Assembly: GCA_030765045.1 (NCBI GenBank)
Contig: CM060964.1
Coordinates: 175,003,352 to 175,067,351, forward strand
Direction: 5' to 3'
DNA from: Tenodera sinensis
Lineage: Eukaryota; Arthropoda; Insecta; Mantodea; Mantidae
Length of the DNA stretch: 64,000 nt
Positions 55,700-64,000 of the stretch are shown piece by piece. Both the position numbers and the translations under genes were made by a program. Below the pieces are notes generated by a model. The model was not told where the DNA came from, did not search any database, and saw nothing but the letters and a program-made list of their open reading frames with translations. Numbering within the stretch: position 1 is the first letter of the stretch; every line of letters starts with the position of its first letter.

Positions 55700-56471
55700 T
55701 GAAGCTAATAGTCGTTCGGTTCTCGTTGTGTCGCCATTTGATGCGTAAATGTCGTTGGTCTCGTTGTCGCCCGTTGATTTGGTTCGTTCCCGCTAGCTCA
55801 GGTTGAGATCTCTTTATTTATCTCGGGTACGCGCAGGTGTTTTATAGAATACCCAAGAAAACCTTTGTATATTGTTTATTACATCTTAGATACTTTCGGG
55901 AGTTATGCCGATTCTATATGTAGAGGAATCGCACTCACGTCTGCACAGCATAACTTGCAGTGCTGGTCTGGGTAGTGACGCTTTCTGGCGTACCCACGCT
56001 AAGGAAAAACGTTCTCTCCAATTTTGAATGTCATGACGTCATCCAAAAAAAAAAGCCTCGTATCCAAAATGCTATTTCCTTTTCCCGCAATTTAGAAATG
56101 TCCCTTTCTATTATAACATGTTCTTTTATGAATTTCGAATATATAATTACCTTTTTAGGATTAAACGATGTTTACTTTATATTTTATTAAATATATCGCG
56201 CGACTTTTAAGGTTGGCAGACCTGACTTTCAAACGTGTATTTAAACTATGTAGTATGACGTCATGACTCGTTAATTTCAAACCAATAATGCGTTTATCCT
56301 ACAAATTTAACGACTATTATTTACTCATATCTTGCTCACCTTACAACACTTCCTGCTCTATTATCTATTTATGTTATTACTTAACACTTATCGCAAATCT
56401 CACATCCGGCACTTAAATTAAAACGTGTCTTTATCAAGCCCATTCGATTGGAAATCTAAATTTCGGTATCA
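55700..56471 (-). repeat. Gypsy 3' LTR (left in this window)
   Basis: 772 bp beginning TGAAGCTAATAGTCG and ending TTTCGGTATCA as written on the plus strand. It matches 61086-61855 almost base for base. Differences seen include C/T near 55721, A-run length near 56045-56054 and A/G near 56230. Confidence 0.95.
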
Positions 56472-56485
56472 AATGCCCCCATTTA
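56472..56485 (-). other. Polypurine tract
   Basis: On the minus strand AAATGGGGGCATT lies directly before the 3' LTR, as expected for the plus-strand primer site. It is short and broken by CAT. Confidence 0.5.
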
Positions 56486-57249
56486 TGTTATTTTATTATT
56501 TCATAATAAAATAATGTAAATGTCTTGCCCGAAAGAAAAATTAAAAATTACTCCTGTATTTTGAATAATCGGCAACACTCCCATTATATACAATTTTCAA
56601 TTACACTGTTTTTGAAATTGGTTATTAACACATTTTCTCATTAATCTTTTTAACATGACAAACAATTGTACACTTGACTAAACATTAATCCTTAAATACT
56701 AATTACAATATGTTATGGTTTCTTCTGTGAAGCTTTTATATAAAGGTTAAATTTCAAGAGTCTTTCTTTATACTTCCTTCTTTTAGTTCATGTTTGCTCA
56801 CTTCGCTCTCACTATCACTTGCACTGTGAATTTTCACTTTTGTTATTGTAACACATATCTTTACTAGATCCTGTAAGCACTAAAATGTACATATATTTAT
56901 ATAAATCCATTACACTCTTCAGACAAGTTCTTTCTTTGTCTTGCTATGATAACTATTTATACATCTAAATATTTTAACAAATGTTTACAAAGTAAATATT
57001 CTGTTTTCTCTCTATGCGGAGATGAACATTTTAACAATCTTTCTGAAGCTGTTATTGTGAGCTCTATACAATACATTTTTAAGCTCTTTGTAGTAGATAG
57101 CAATTCACATTCTGCATTTTTCATGAATATGTAAGTACCTGACCAATATATAGTTTTCAAGTAAGCTAACATTTAAATTTTATCTCAAAGCTGATTGGGC
57201 GCCAATATACAAATGACACTTCGAATTTTTTTTTTTTTTTTACATGAAA
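56486..57249 (-). other. Noncoding internal region of the Gypsy element
   Basis: About 760 bp of A/T-rich sequence lies between the end of pol and the polypurine tract. No envelope-like ORF is visible. A T run occupies 57226-57241. Confidence 0.5.
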
Positions 57250-58908
57250 TCAAGGTTCCAAGGTACCACACGGTTTCTTGTATGGTCGAAGGAGTTGTTT
57301 ATGCCACCTTCCCAGACATTTTTCATTTTTAACATCTTTTAATTCATAGGTATGATAACCAAATTTGGATATAATTTCTGCAGGACCTTTATATAACAAT
57401 TCCATCCTTTTGTTCCTACCTCGCAACGCACTTGATAACTTATGGTCTTTAACTAGTACCCAATCGCCTATCTTAGGTTCCCATTTATGTTTTCTACTCT
57501 TTTTCTTTAATTTTCGCTTCTCTGCCTTTTTCTTGATTCGTTCAAAAGCAATTTTCACTCTTTCTTCTTCACTTAACTGAATGTCATTAATTTTCAGTAT
57601 TTTTGGTACCCCGATCAATATTGGTTCTGGTTCAATTCCTAACATTAATTTTATTGGTGCAAACCCAGTAGTTACATTAATGGTGTGATTGATAATCTTT
57701 TCTATCAATGGACAATATTTCACCCAATCCTTGTGATTATGATGTGTAAGTACACGTAAATAAATTCCTATATCTCGGAGGACACGTTCTGTTGGATTCC
57801 CTGATGGAAAGTATGAGGAACAATGATTTAGTTTTCTCGCGTCTAATGTCACCCTAATCTTTCCATTGGCCTTATTTACAATACATAGGGGATTCACAAA
57901 TTCTGAATTCGAAATCTTAATAACCTCATCTTCTAACATTGACTTTATAACTGCATCTACCTCTTCTCTTATTGTACTAGGGATAGCTCTCGCTTTATGT
58001 GTAAAAGGTTTGATGGGTATCATCTCAAATGAATGAGTATAAATATTACATTTACCAGGTTTCTCAGAGAATATTTCTTTATTTCGGATTAATATTTCAA
58101 ACAGTTTATCCCTCTGTTGTTCATTTAGTTGATCAGCCTGAGTTACCTTTTCCCGCAATAATTCTTCTAAGTCTTCACTACTCTCCCTATCATAGTACCT
58201 AGTTGCGTCAGAAAACCTAAAATTGTCTATGAAATCATTTTTATCCCATTCTACATTTTCTTTATTATCGACACTGTACTCTTTGACATTTACTTCAGTT
58301 AATTCCATAGCTCCTACTTTAACATATTCTACAAAGAATGTATCCCCTTGGATTTCTTCTTCCTCTTTTTCTCGTACAATAGTTTCTGAACTACTATCTT
58401 CCACAAAAGGCACTATAATGGTCTCATCTTCAACTTTCATTTCTACAATCATGTTTTTAAAATTCACCACAGCTTCCCAGGCATAAAGACAATCACAACC
58501 TATTATAATATCTGTCACAAGTCTTCCTACAATCAGAAATAAAATTCCAAGTATTCTCCCATTTATTTCAATATTTATCATTGCTTGAAATTTTACTCTT
58601 TCTTTTCGTTTTCCCACAGCTAGCGAGCAATATATCCCATTAACTGGTAAAGACATTACTTTAAAACCACTAATTTGTAAATTATCATAAAAATTTTGTG
58701 AGAATACTGTGCTATTTGATCCCGTATCTATAATTGCATTGTATTGTTTTCCATTTACTCCAATTTTGATTTTAGGTGGATCTCCTACTTTTTCGTTTTC
58801 GTCGATTCTATTTTTCCATTCTCTTTTCTTTTGTATCATCATTTGCCTTCCAGGACTATTTATTTCCGAGTACTTATCACAATCATTACTAGGATACCCA
58901 GTTCTCAC
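57250..58908 (-). CDS. pol: Gypsy pol, internally deleted: protease, RT start and integrase end
   Basis: A 552-residue frame overlaps the gag stop by four bases and starts with GTG, so it is probably reached by frameshifting. The protease has IIDTGSNSTV at residues 59-68 (DTG at 61-63) and IIGCD at 135-139. Residues 245-360 are the RT start: DQLNEQQRDKLFEILIRNKE, IREEVDAVIKSMLEDEVIK, VNPLCIVNKANGKIRVTLD and ARKLN. At about residue 361 (near 57828) the text jumps in frame to the integrase end: SSYFPSGNPTERVLRDIGIY, INVTTGFAPIKLMLG, and WVLVKDHKLSSALRGRNKRM. RT palm (YxDD), RNase H, the integrase zinc finger and the first catalytic Asps are gone. The frame stayed open across the junction. Confidence 0.85.
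   Translation of the reverse strand: MRTGYPSNDCDKYSEINSPGRQMMIQKKREWKNRIDENEKVGDPPKIKIGVNGKQYNAIIDTGSNSTVFSQNFYDNLQISGFKVMSLPVNGIYCSLAVGKRKERVKFQAMINIEINGRILGILFLIVGRLVTDIIIGCDCLYAWEAVVNFKNMIVEMKVEDETIIVPFVEDSSSETIVREKEEEEIQGDTFFVEYVKVGAMELTEVNVKEYSVDNKENVEWDKNDFIDNFRFSDATRYYDRESSEDLEELLREKVTQADQLNEQQRDKLFEILIRNKEIFSEKPGKCNIYTHSFEMIPIKPFTHKARAIPSTIREEVDAVIKSMLEDEVIKISNSEFVNPLCIVNKANGKIRVTLDARKLNHCSSYFPSGNPTERVLRDIGIYLRVLTHHNHKDWVKYCPLIEKIINHTINVTTGFAPIKLMLGIEPEPILIGVPKILKINDIQLSEEERVKIAFERIKKKAEKRKLKKKSRKHKWEPKIGDWVLVKDHKLSSALRGRNKRMELLYKGPAEIISKFGYHTYELKDVKNEKCLGRWHKQLLRPYKKPCGTLEP
57815..57840 (-). other. Internal deletion junction in pol
   Basis: ARKLN of RT is followed directly by HCSSYFPSGNP of integrase. 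Some 2.5-3 kb of typical Gypsy pol would fit between them. The deletion kept the frame. Confidence 0.7.
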
Positions 58909-60590
58909 TGAAGGCGCGTTTGACCGGGTCTGGCGTTTCCCTGATTTTTATGTATTGCTCCTGTACTATTTCCCGAATTGTTACTTCTGTTTTCCTGCAT
59001 TAAATCGGGGTTACTTCCTACCATGTTTTTGACCGTGTTAATGGCCTCAACCATTTCCGCATTTTCGGGGGAATCTCGTCCATTATAACATCTTTCTCCC
59101 AGTCTTGGTGACCTCGGTCTAAACTCATTATCTCTGTTTGTCCAATACCCATCATTTGAATTTCTACTATGTCCAAAATAACGTCCCCGTCTACCTCGAT
59201 CAAATCTATTTGTATTCATATAATTCACCCTTATATTTCTTCCCCTTTGATTACCATTTCTATTTTGGTGATGCCCTTCCTGGTTATATCTACCTTGATT
59301 TTCCCACCGGAATGATTCCATCCTCGGTACTGGTCCTTTATATCTTTCCCTAATCTCACTTCTATTCTGATAATACTGTGCCCCTTGCCCGAAAGAATTT
59401 ACAGTTTCTTTTTCTTCATATTTATTTCCAAATGCGTGTTTTGGCTTATTGACTTCTAAGGCTGATGATAATTCGATCATAGCTGCAATGCTATCGGGTC
59501 GGGCTATGATTAGGTAGTGTTGAAGCGTTTCCGGAAAATGTGGAGTAACTATATTTATTAGATCTTTTTCATCTAAGGGAGGATCCAACATCTTCGATTT
59601 TCTCGCTATTCTCATAAAATAGTTGACCATCGATTCCTCCGATCTAGGATTAAACTTTCCATTGCTTAATTCAACTCTAATATTAGCCTGCCTACTAGCT
59701 CCCCAATATCTGGTTAAAAAGATGTTCCTAAAGGTCCTGTAATCATTATTGTTACCCATAGAAAGGCCTAGCCAATTGGCAGCATTACCCTTTAGGCATT
59801 TTCTTACTATCACCATCTTGTACTCCTCCGGTATACGTTTCACCGTGAAGTACTCTTGTAACCCCTCTAAAAAGGCTTTAGGATCATCTGAATCTTCATT
59901 TTCAAAAACTGGAGGTGTCATTTCATTTAAGACATGGTTAGGCCAATGTAAATTTGAATTGTCACCTGTCCCTGCACTATTTCTGAGATCAGAATGAGAA
60001 TTACTGTTACCTCTATTTTGCATCGAAATGTCAGCTGATACACCTGGGATTGCCTCGTTTCTTGCAACTTCATTACTAAGATTGTTGTGATTACATGCAT
60101 TTTCATTTAATTTCAAATTTTCTAAGGCCTCTTTTACCTGAGTAATTTCTGTTACTACTCCTTTTATTTGGTCTGTAACATCCTCCAAATTTCTAGCCTG
60201 CCTTTCACTTTCTACATCAGATCTTTCTATTCTAACTTTACACCCCTGTAACTCTTCTCTAATTTCTTCCCTTTGTTTGTCTAATCTATATGTTACTTTT
60301 TCCCTTTCTTTATCTAATTTTTCACTCACTTGTTGACCTAATTTCTTTTCAGAATTCTTTACTTCTTGCCTTATTGTCTCTAATTCTCCCTTAACCTGTT
60401 CTCTATTTTCTTTTACTTCACTACTAACTTTATTAATTTCCTCCCTAACTTCTTCCCTAAAGGTTCCGAAAGCTCTCTTCTGATTTTCCAATTGCATTCC
60501 CAATTCCTGTTGTCCCTTCTCTAATTTCTGTCCTAACTCTATACTAGTTTCATCTATCTTTTGACTTAACTCTGTACTCATCTTTTTCAC
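58905..60590 (-). CDS. gag: Gypsy gag protein
   Basis: A 561-residue frame. Residues 1-160 are a heptad-rich coiled coil with high E, K and Q content. Residues about 226-390 form the retrotransposon gag core: PPVFENEDSDDPKAFLEGLQ, IVRKCLKGNAANWLG, YRTFRNIFLTRYWG and SEESMVNYFMRIARKSKML. Residues 400-520 are Arg/Asn/Gly-rich (RGRNIRVN, RFDRGRRGRYFGH), a basic RNA-binding tail in place of a CCHC knuckle. The apparent start at 60590 lies in the second copy of a 64-bp duplication, so the original N-terminus was further upstream. Gag forms the particle and packages element RNA. Confidence 0.85.
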   Translation of the reverse strand: MKKMSTELSQKIDETSIELGQKLEKGQQELGMQLENQKRAFGTFREEVREEINKVSSEVKENREQVKGELETIRQEVKNSEKKLGQQVSEKLDKEREKVTYRLDKQREEIREELQGCKVRIERSDVESERQARNLEDVTDQIKGVVTEITQVKEALENLKLNENACNHNNLSNEVARNEAIPGVSADISMQNRGNSNSHSDLRNSAGTGDNSNLHWPNHVLNEMTPPVFENEDSDDPKAFLEGLQEYFTVKRIPEEYKMVIVRKCLKGNAANWLGLSMGNNNDYRTFRNIFLTRYWGASRQANIRVELSNGKFNPRSEESMVNYFMRIARKSKMLDPPLDEKDLINIVTPHFPETLQHYLIIARPDSIAAMIELSSALEVNKPKHAFGNKYEEKETVNSFGQGAQYYQNRSEIRERYKGPVPRMESFRWENQGRYNQEGHHQNRNGNQRGRNIRVNYMNTNRFDRGRRGRYFGHSRNSNDGYWTNRDNEFRPRSPRLGERCYNGRDSPENAEMVEAINTVKNMVGSNPDLMQENRSNNSGNSTGAIHKNQGNARPGQTRLQ

Positions 60591-60661
60591 TGTTCTTTAA
60601 TTCTTTACTATTTTCATCTATCTTTTGACTTAACTCTGTACTCATCTTTTTCATTATCTTT
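60534..60661 (-). repeat. 64-bp tandem duplication in the gag N-terminus
   Basis: CATCTATCTTTTGACTTAAC and the CTGTACTCATCTTTTTCA that follows occur at 60550-60589 and again at 60614-60653, 64 bp apart. Since 64 is not a multiple of three, the duplication shifts the frame and splits gag. Confidence 0.85.
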
Positions 60662-60890
60662 TGAAACATATTCTCTATTTCTGACATAATTGCTGGCCTT
60701 TCTGAATTACTACTAAACATTTCTGAACTACCTCTAGGTGTTTCTCTAACGTTCTGATCTTCTAATTCTTAGCATATTCTGCTACCGGTTATATTTTGAT
60801 TATATTCTTCCATCCTAACTACACTTTTCTCAATTTCCGGACTCTCGAAACCTAGAAAATCGCTATCACTGTCTTCCATTTCTAAACTAT
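60600..60890 (-). pseudogene. Original gag N-terminus, split off
   Basis: From 60882 a frame reads MEDSDSDFLGFESPEIEKSV and ITGSRIC, then a TAA, then continues as ELEDQNVR, MFSSNSERPAIM and SEIENMFQKIMKKM into the first copy of the 64-bp repeat. A nonsense codon and the duplication therefore separate it from the main gag frame. A T run at 60928-60950 lies upstream. Confidence 0.6.
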
Positions 60891-61065
60891 TTACACGTGT
60901 TTTTCTACTCACCAATATTTCACCTTTTTTTTTTTTTTTTTTTTTTTTTAACTGCACTTAAACTTGTTCACTACACGTTTCACAGATGTTGACACGCTGG
61001 GCACCTTCTTGTCTGCTGGCTCGATGCTGGCCTGGTCGTCTTGGGGTTGGTCCATTCTCTCGACG

Positions 61066-61083
61066 CCACACGTTGGGTCGCCA
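61066..61083 (-). other. Primer binding site, tRNA-Lys-like
   Basis: On the minus strand, two bases after the 5' LTR, is TGGCGACCCAACGTGTGG. It resembles the TGGCGCCCAACGTGGGG-type site complementary to the 3' end of tRNA-Lys, with one changed or inserted base. Identity of the tRNA is inferred. Confidence 0.6.
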
Positions 61084-61085
61084 TT

Positions 61086-61855
61086 TGAAGCTAATAGTCG
61101 TTCGGTTCTTGTTGTGTCGCCATTTGATGCGTAAATGTCGTTGGTCTCGTTGTCGCCCGTTGATTTGGTTCGTTCCCGCTAGCTCAGGTTGAGATCTCTT
61201 TATTTATCTCGGGTACGCGCAGGTGTTTTATAGAATACCCAAGAAAACCTTTGTATATTGTTTATTACATCTTAGATACTTTCGGGAGTTATGCCGATTC
61301 TATATGTAGAGGAATCGCACTCACGTCTGCACAGCATAACTTGCAGTGCTGGTCTGGGTAGTGACGCTTTCTGGCGTACCCACGCTAAGGAAAAACGTTC
61401 TCTCCAATTTTGAATGTCATGACGTCATCCAAAAAAAAAGCCTCGTATCCAAAATGCTATTTCCTTTTCCCGCAATTTAGAAATGTCCCTTTCTATTATA
61501 ACATGTTTTTTATGAATTTCAAATATATAATTACCTTTTTAGGATTAAACGATGTTTACTTTATATTTTATTAAATATATCGCGCGACTTTTAAGGTTGG
61601 CAGACCTGACTTTCGAACGTGTATTTAAACTATGTAGTATGACGTCATGACTCGTTAATTTCAAACCAATAATGCGTTTATCCTACAAATTTAACGACTA
61701 TTATTTACTCATATCTTGCTCACCTTACAACACTTCCTGCTCTATTATCTATTTATGTTATTACTTAACACTTATCGCAAATCTCACATCCGGCACTTAA
61801 ATTAAAACGTGTCTTTATCAAGCCCATTCGATTGGAAATCTAAATTTCGGTATCA
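61086..61855 (-). repeat. Gypsy 5' LTR (right in this window)
   Basis: 770 bp, near-identical to 55700-56471. It starts TGAAGCTAATAGTCG and ends GGTATCA, followed by CTTA. It would carry the promoter for the minus-strand transcript. Confidence 0.95.
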
Positions 61856-61859
61856 CTTA

Positions 61860-62080
61860 CCATAAATATGCGTGTTCAACTTCAAAATGATCCTTTGGCA
61901 TTGGTATTCTCTGAACAATTGCTCAACATTGGCAAAGGAAAATTTAAATCACATGAAAATGTAGTCCAACTCCCAGACAATTTTTGCAACATGGTGGATA
62001 CCAATGCTTTGATTGAAATTATATTACCAAAATCACAAGCTAATTACACTAATCACGTGTGGCTATGTGAGCTAGTTATT
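61860..62080 (+). pseudogene. Helitron-type PIF1 helicase, middle segment
   Basis: The frame interrupted at 55699 resumes after CTTA with INMRVQLQNDPLALVFSEQL and LLNIGKGKF, then QLPDNFCNMVDTNALIEI and QANYTNHVWLCEL. NMR and IGxG are conserved points of PIF1/Helitron helicases. It ends at a SINE insertion. Confidence 0.75.
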
Positions 62081-62418
62081 CTCTTCTTCTTCTTCCGATT
62101 ACCCTCCCCTTATGTAGGACTTATAAGCCAGTGCCTAGGGTCAGACGTCTGTCGGGGAGCAGAGGAACCTATGGACCGGACAGAGTGATGACCTGGAAGC
62201 GGGTGGTCAGCCAAGCACCAGGTATGAGAGTGAGGAAGAGGATGATATGAAATGCAGGTGAAATGGATGATTGGAAAGGTGATAATGGAGCAATTGGTGG
62301 AATGAGTGGTGGGAGAAACCGGAGCACCTGGAGAATACCGGCCCTGATGCCACTTCGTCCACCACGAATACCACATGCAGGTCCCTGGGATCGAACTTGG
62401 GCCGCCTAGGCGGTAGGC
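62081..62418 (-). mobile_element. tRNA-derived SINE (family b) with 12-bp TSD
   Basis: Exact GAGCTAGTTATT copies at 62069-62080 and 62419-62430 bound it. On the minus strand it begins CGCCTACCGCCTAGGCGGCC, has the B-box core AAGTTCGATCCC, then the GTGGTATTCGTGGTGGACGA body, and ends at a (GAA)n-like tail next to 62081. The first part of the tRNA head, with the A box, is missing. It splits the helicase frame. Confidence 0.9.
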
Positions 62419-62430
62419 GAGCTAGTTATT

Positions 62431-62978
62431 TTGGCCACAAAATATATAAATGTTGATGCAATTAATTTTAAAATACAACAGTCATTGCCTGTCAATGAAA
62501 TATTACTCAAACCCGACACTTGTCGATCCTGAGGAAGTTGTCAACTATCCTCTTGAATTCTTGAATTCACTGGATTTACCTGGAATGCCACCAATCATTC
62601 TGCTTTGAAATTTGAAGGCACCAAAGCTATGCAATGGCATGTGATTGGTCATAAAAAGTCACTGGCAATGGTCTTGAAGCTACCATTTTAAACGACAAAT
62701 TTCATAAAGTTGTTCTATCACGGATCCCAATGATCCCTTCAGACTCGTCCATTCTATTCAAAAATTTGCAATTACCAATTTGCTTGGCATTTGTAATGAC
62801 TATTAATAAGTCACAAGGCCAACCAATGTCAATTTGTAGGTTGGATCTAGAAAATCCATGTTTTTCGCATGGCCAACTATATGTTGCATGTTCAAGGATT
62901 GGCAAACCATTAAGTTTGTTTGCTTATACCCCTCATAGATTAACTAAAGATATTGTTCATAAAACATTATTAAGATAA
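62431..62978 (+). pseudogene. Helitron-type PIF1 helicase, C-terminal segment
   Basis: After the SINE, frames read INVDAINFKIQQSLPVNEI, then with shifts VDPEEVV-like text, LEFLNSLDLPGMPP and LRNLKAPKLC-like remnants. From 62730 a clean frame gives LFKNLQLPICLAFVMTINKS, QGQPMSICRLDLENPCFSHG and QLYVACSRIGKPLSLFAYTP, ending HKTLLR. TINKSQGQ and YVACSR are the late SF1 helicase motifs. Multiple shifts in the middle mean it is dead. Confidence 0.8.
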
Positions 62979-63083
62979 AAAGACATTTTATTCCTTTTAA
63001 TAAAGTAAAACCTGTCCTCAGCAGAATCGAACAGGACTCTCGAACATTTCTGTTAAAGATAGATTTCCGCTTAACGAAGGTAG
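62979..63083. other. Spacer after the helicase
   Basis: A short A/T-rich stretch. No Helitron 3' hairpin with CTRR could be defined. Confidence 0.4.
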
Positions 63084-63091
63084 GCCTAGGC

Positions 63092-63265
63092 CAGGCATGT
63101 CAAACATCACTCCGAGGGTGTGAAGAGAGGAGTCCACCCCTCCTTAACTGCAGTAGCACGCGCTAGTAGAACCAGTTTTCGCTTTGTTTTTCTCGTTTTC
63201 CGATTTGAAGGGAGGGAAAATAGGGGAATATTTTCACACTTGGCGAATGCTGTTTGACACGCCTG
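63092..63265. mobile_element. 174-bp hAT MITE with palindromic 8-bp TSD
   Basis: The ends are CAGGCATGTCAAAC and the inverted CAGGCGTGTCAAAC, giving 14-bp terminal repeats with one mismatch. The 8-bp duplication GCCTAGGC flanks both sides (63084-63091 and 63266-63273). CAGG ends with an 8-bp duplication fit the hAT superfamily. No ORF. Confidence 0.85.
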
Positions 63266-63493
63266 GCCTAGGCTGTTAAGAAAATTAAACCATAAACATG
63301 CATAAATGGCCAGAATGAGGTAAAAAATGTACATATATTACTATATTGTTTGTACTTAGATATTTCTGCTACAATACATACATGTAATACACACCAAAAC
63401 ATGATGTGTCCAGAAAGCTCTCCTTGACCACTGGAAAAAACAAATGAATCGTGTATGTAGCTATTTTTCATTCATTATGTTTGTACACTTCAC

Positions 63494-63765
63494 TTATTTG
63501 CAAACATAGGTTGTCCCGAACATGCACAAAGTTCTTCCTACTAGATTGTGGAGTTTAGGAAACCTTTCGCATTTTACAGAGGTGTAGAAATGGTTTATAC
63601 TTTTTCTATTTTGATATTTATGTTTTAACTTAATATCATTTTTCAAATCTATAACTTGCAACTGCAGTTCAACAGGAGTATCGAGGATATCCACTGAAAA
63701 TGGTGTTGCAAATAACTTAAATTGATTCTCAAGTGGTATAATGTCCTAGAATCTACATTGAAATT
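63494..63765 (-). pseudogene. GTF2IRD2-like hAT transposase fragment
   Basis: The minus strand reads VDILDTPVELQLQVIDLKND, then IKLKHKYQN, FYTSVKCERFPKLHNLVGRT and LCMFGTTYVCK before a break. This block precedes the MFGSTYVCEQ motif in GTF2IRD2/ZMYM-type hAT proteins and matches the fragment at 21.2-21.6 kb. The sequence stops at CK, where the other has CEQFFS. Confidence 0.65.
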
Positions 63766-64000
63766 CTTTGCGCAATTGTCGCAGCCATCGTAAGTAGGAC
63801 ACAGCAATACTAATATGTAGCGTTACACCACCACTGCACTGATATGCTGGACTGTGTAGCTGTACAGCCCGCAGTGAGTGTAATGTTCAGCCCCGCGTGC
63901 CCTCAAGAGACCTTGGCTCAACTTCGGGATGCTTGGTGTAAACAATCATTCCTGTGAGCAGCATATATCTCAAATGCATGAGAACAATCTCAAAATGTAA
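63766..64000. other. No gene seen
   Basis: Short terminal stretch of mixed composition. The upstream part of the GTF2IRD2-like fragment may extend here, but no clear frame is visible. Confidence 0.3.

Larger units (their letters stand above)
55700..61855 (-). mobile_element. Ty3/Gypsy-type LTR retrotransposon, internally deleted
   Basis: A 6.16-kb element with two LTRs, a tRNA-Lys-like primer site, gag, a deleted pol, and a polypurine tract, all on the minus strand. The TSD is CTTA. The two LTRs begin TGAAGC and end ATCA and differ at only a handful of positions by eye. The internal deletion removes most of RT, all of RNase H and much of integrase, so it is non-autonomous. The host is an insect-type genome, so this is an old endogenous copy and not an exogenous agent. 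Confidence 0.9.

Noticed and set aside
56486..57249. Envelope gene of the Gypsy element
   Set aside because: No ORF longer than about 70 codons and no transmembrane or cleavage-site pattern between pol and the 3' LTR.
1..64000. A multi-gene defence or biosynthetic system
   Set aside because: No group of neighbouring intact genes exists; nearly all coding matter is transposon-derived and broken.

Overview
The window looks like intergenic or intronic DNA from a large, repeat-rich insect-type genome. It has no operons or packed ORFs. It holds long A/T-rich unannotated stretches, large trinucleotide and dinucleotide microsatellites, several tRNA-derived SINE families with clear target-site duplications (TSDs), and LINE, Penelope, Gypsy, hAT, Mutator-like and Helitron remnants. 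CCTAA motifs (complement of the TTAGG insect telomere unit) occur in two places. The SINE types recall large-genome polyneopteran insects, but that placement is from memory and weak.

The only well-supported host gene candidate is on the minus strand at 17.3-18.3 kb. It encodes a secreted, low-complexity Ser/Glu/Lys-rich protein with a signal peptide and a small Cys motif near its C-terminus. A good splice donor lies just before its stop, so this is probably a first coding exon. Three very short candidate first exons (5.6, 25.95 and 29.46 kb) are recorded at low confidence.

Layout. 0-0.85 kb: 3' end of a hAT element split by a dispersed repeat. 1.8-13.7 kb: SINEs, a LINE 3' fragment, a 546-bp element with a 14-bp TSD, and several copies of an unclassified repeat family of about 0.75 kb (called R here). 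14.2-17.1 kb: two copies of one SINE family in opposite orientation, around a tandem repeat of about 170 bp that carries another SINE. 19-25.6 kb: a 240-bp ATA microsatellite, a full-length R copy, a GTF2IRD2-like hAT remnant, a 1.5-kb terminal-inverted-repeat (TIR) element with TA TSD, a SINE with 13-bp TSD, and a hAT pseudogene. 29.8-30.5 kb: a foldback inverted repeat. 33-34.2 kb: another hAT pseudogene. 35.7-46.3 kb: a Penelope-like element with a GIY-YIG domain whose 3' region is split by two tandem, diverged jockey-like LINEs. 46.7-48.7 kb: hAT remnants. 51.3-63 kb: a nest in which a Helitron-type PIF1 helicase is split by a Gypsy LTR element (TSD CTTA) and a SINE (TSD 12 bp), next to a Mutator-like transposase remnant with long inverted repeats that is itself split by a hAT element (8-bp TSD). 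63.1-63.8 kb: a 174-bp hAT MITE and a GTF2IRD2-like fragment.

Most interesting are the two LINE copies that share one 11-bp target (three copies of AAGCAGCACAG), the layered nest at 51-63 kb whose insertion order can be read from TSDs, the Gypsy element with near-identical LTRs but an in-frame pol deletion, and the uncharacterised secreted gene. I did not find a clearly new functional system. The window is mainly a well-preserved record of nested transposition.
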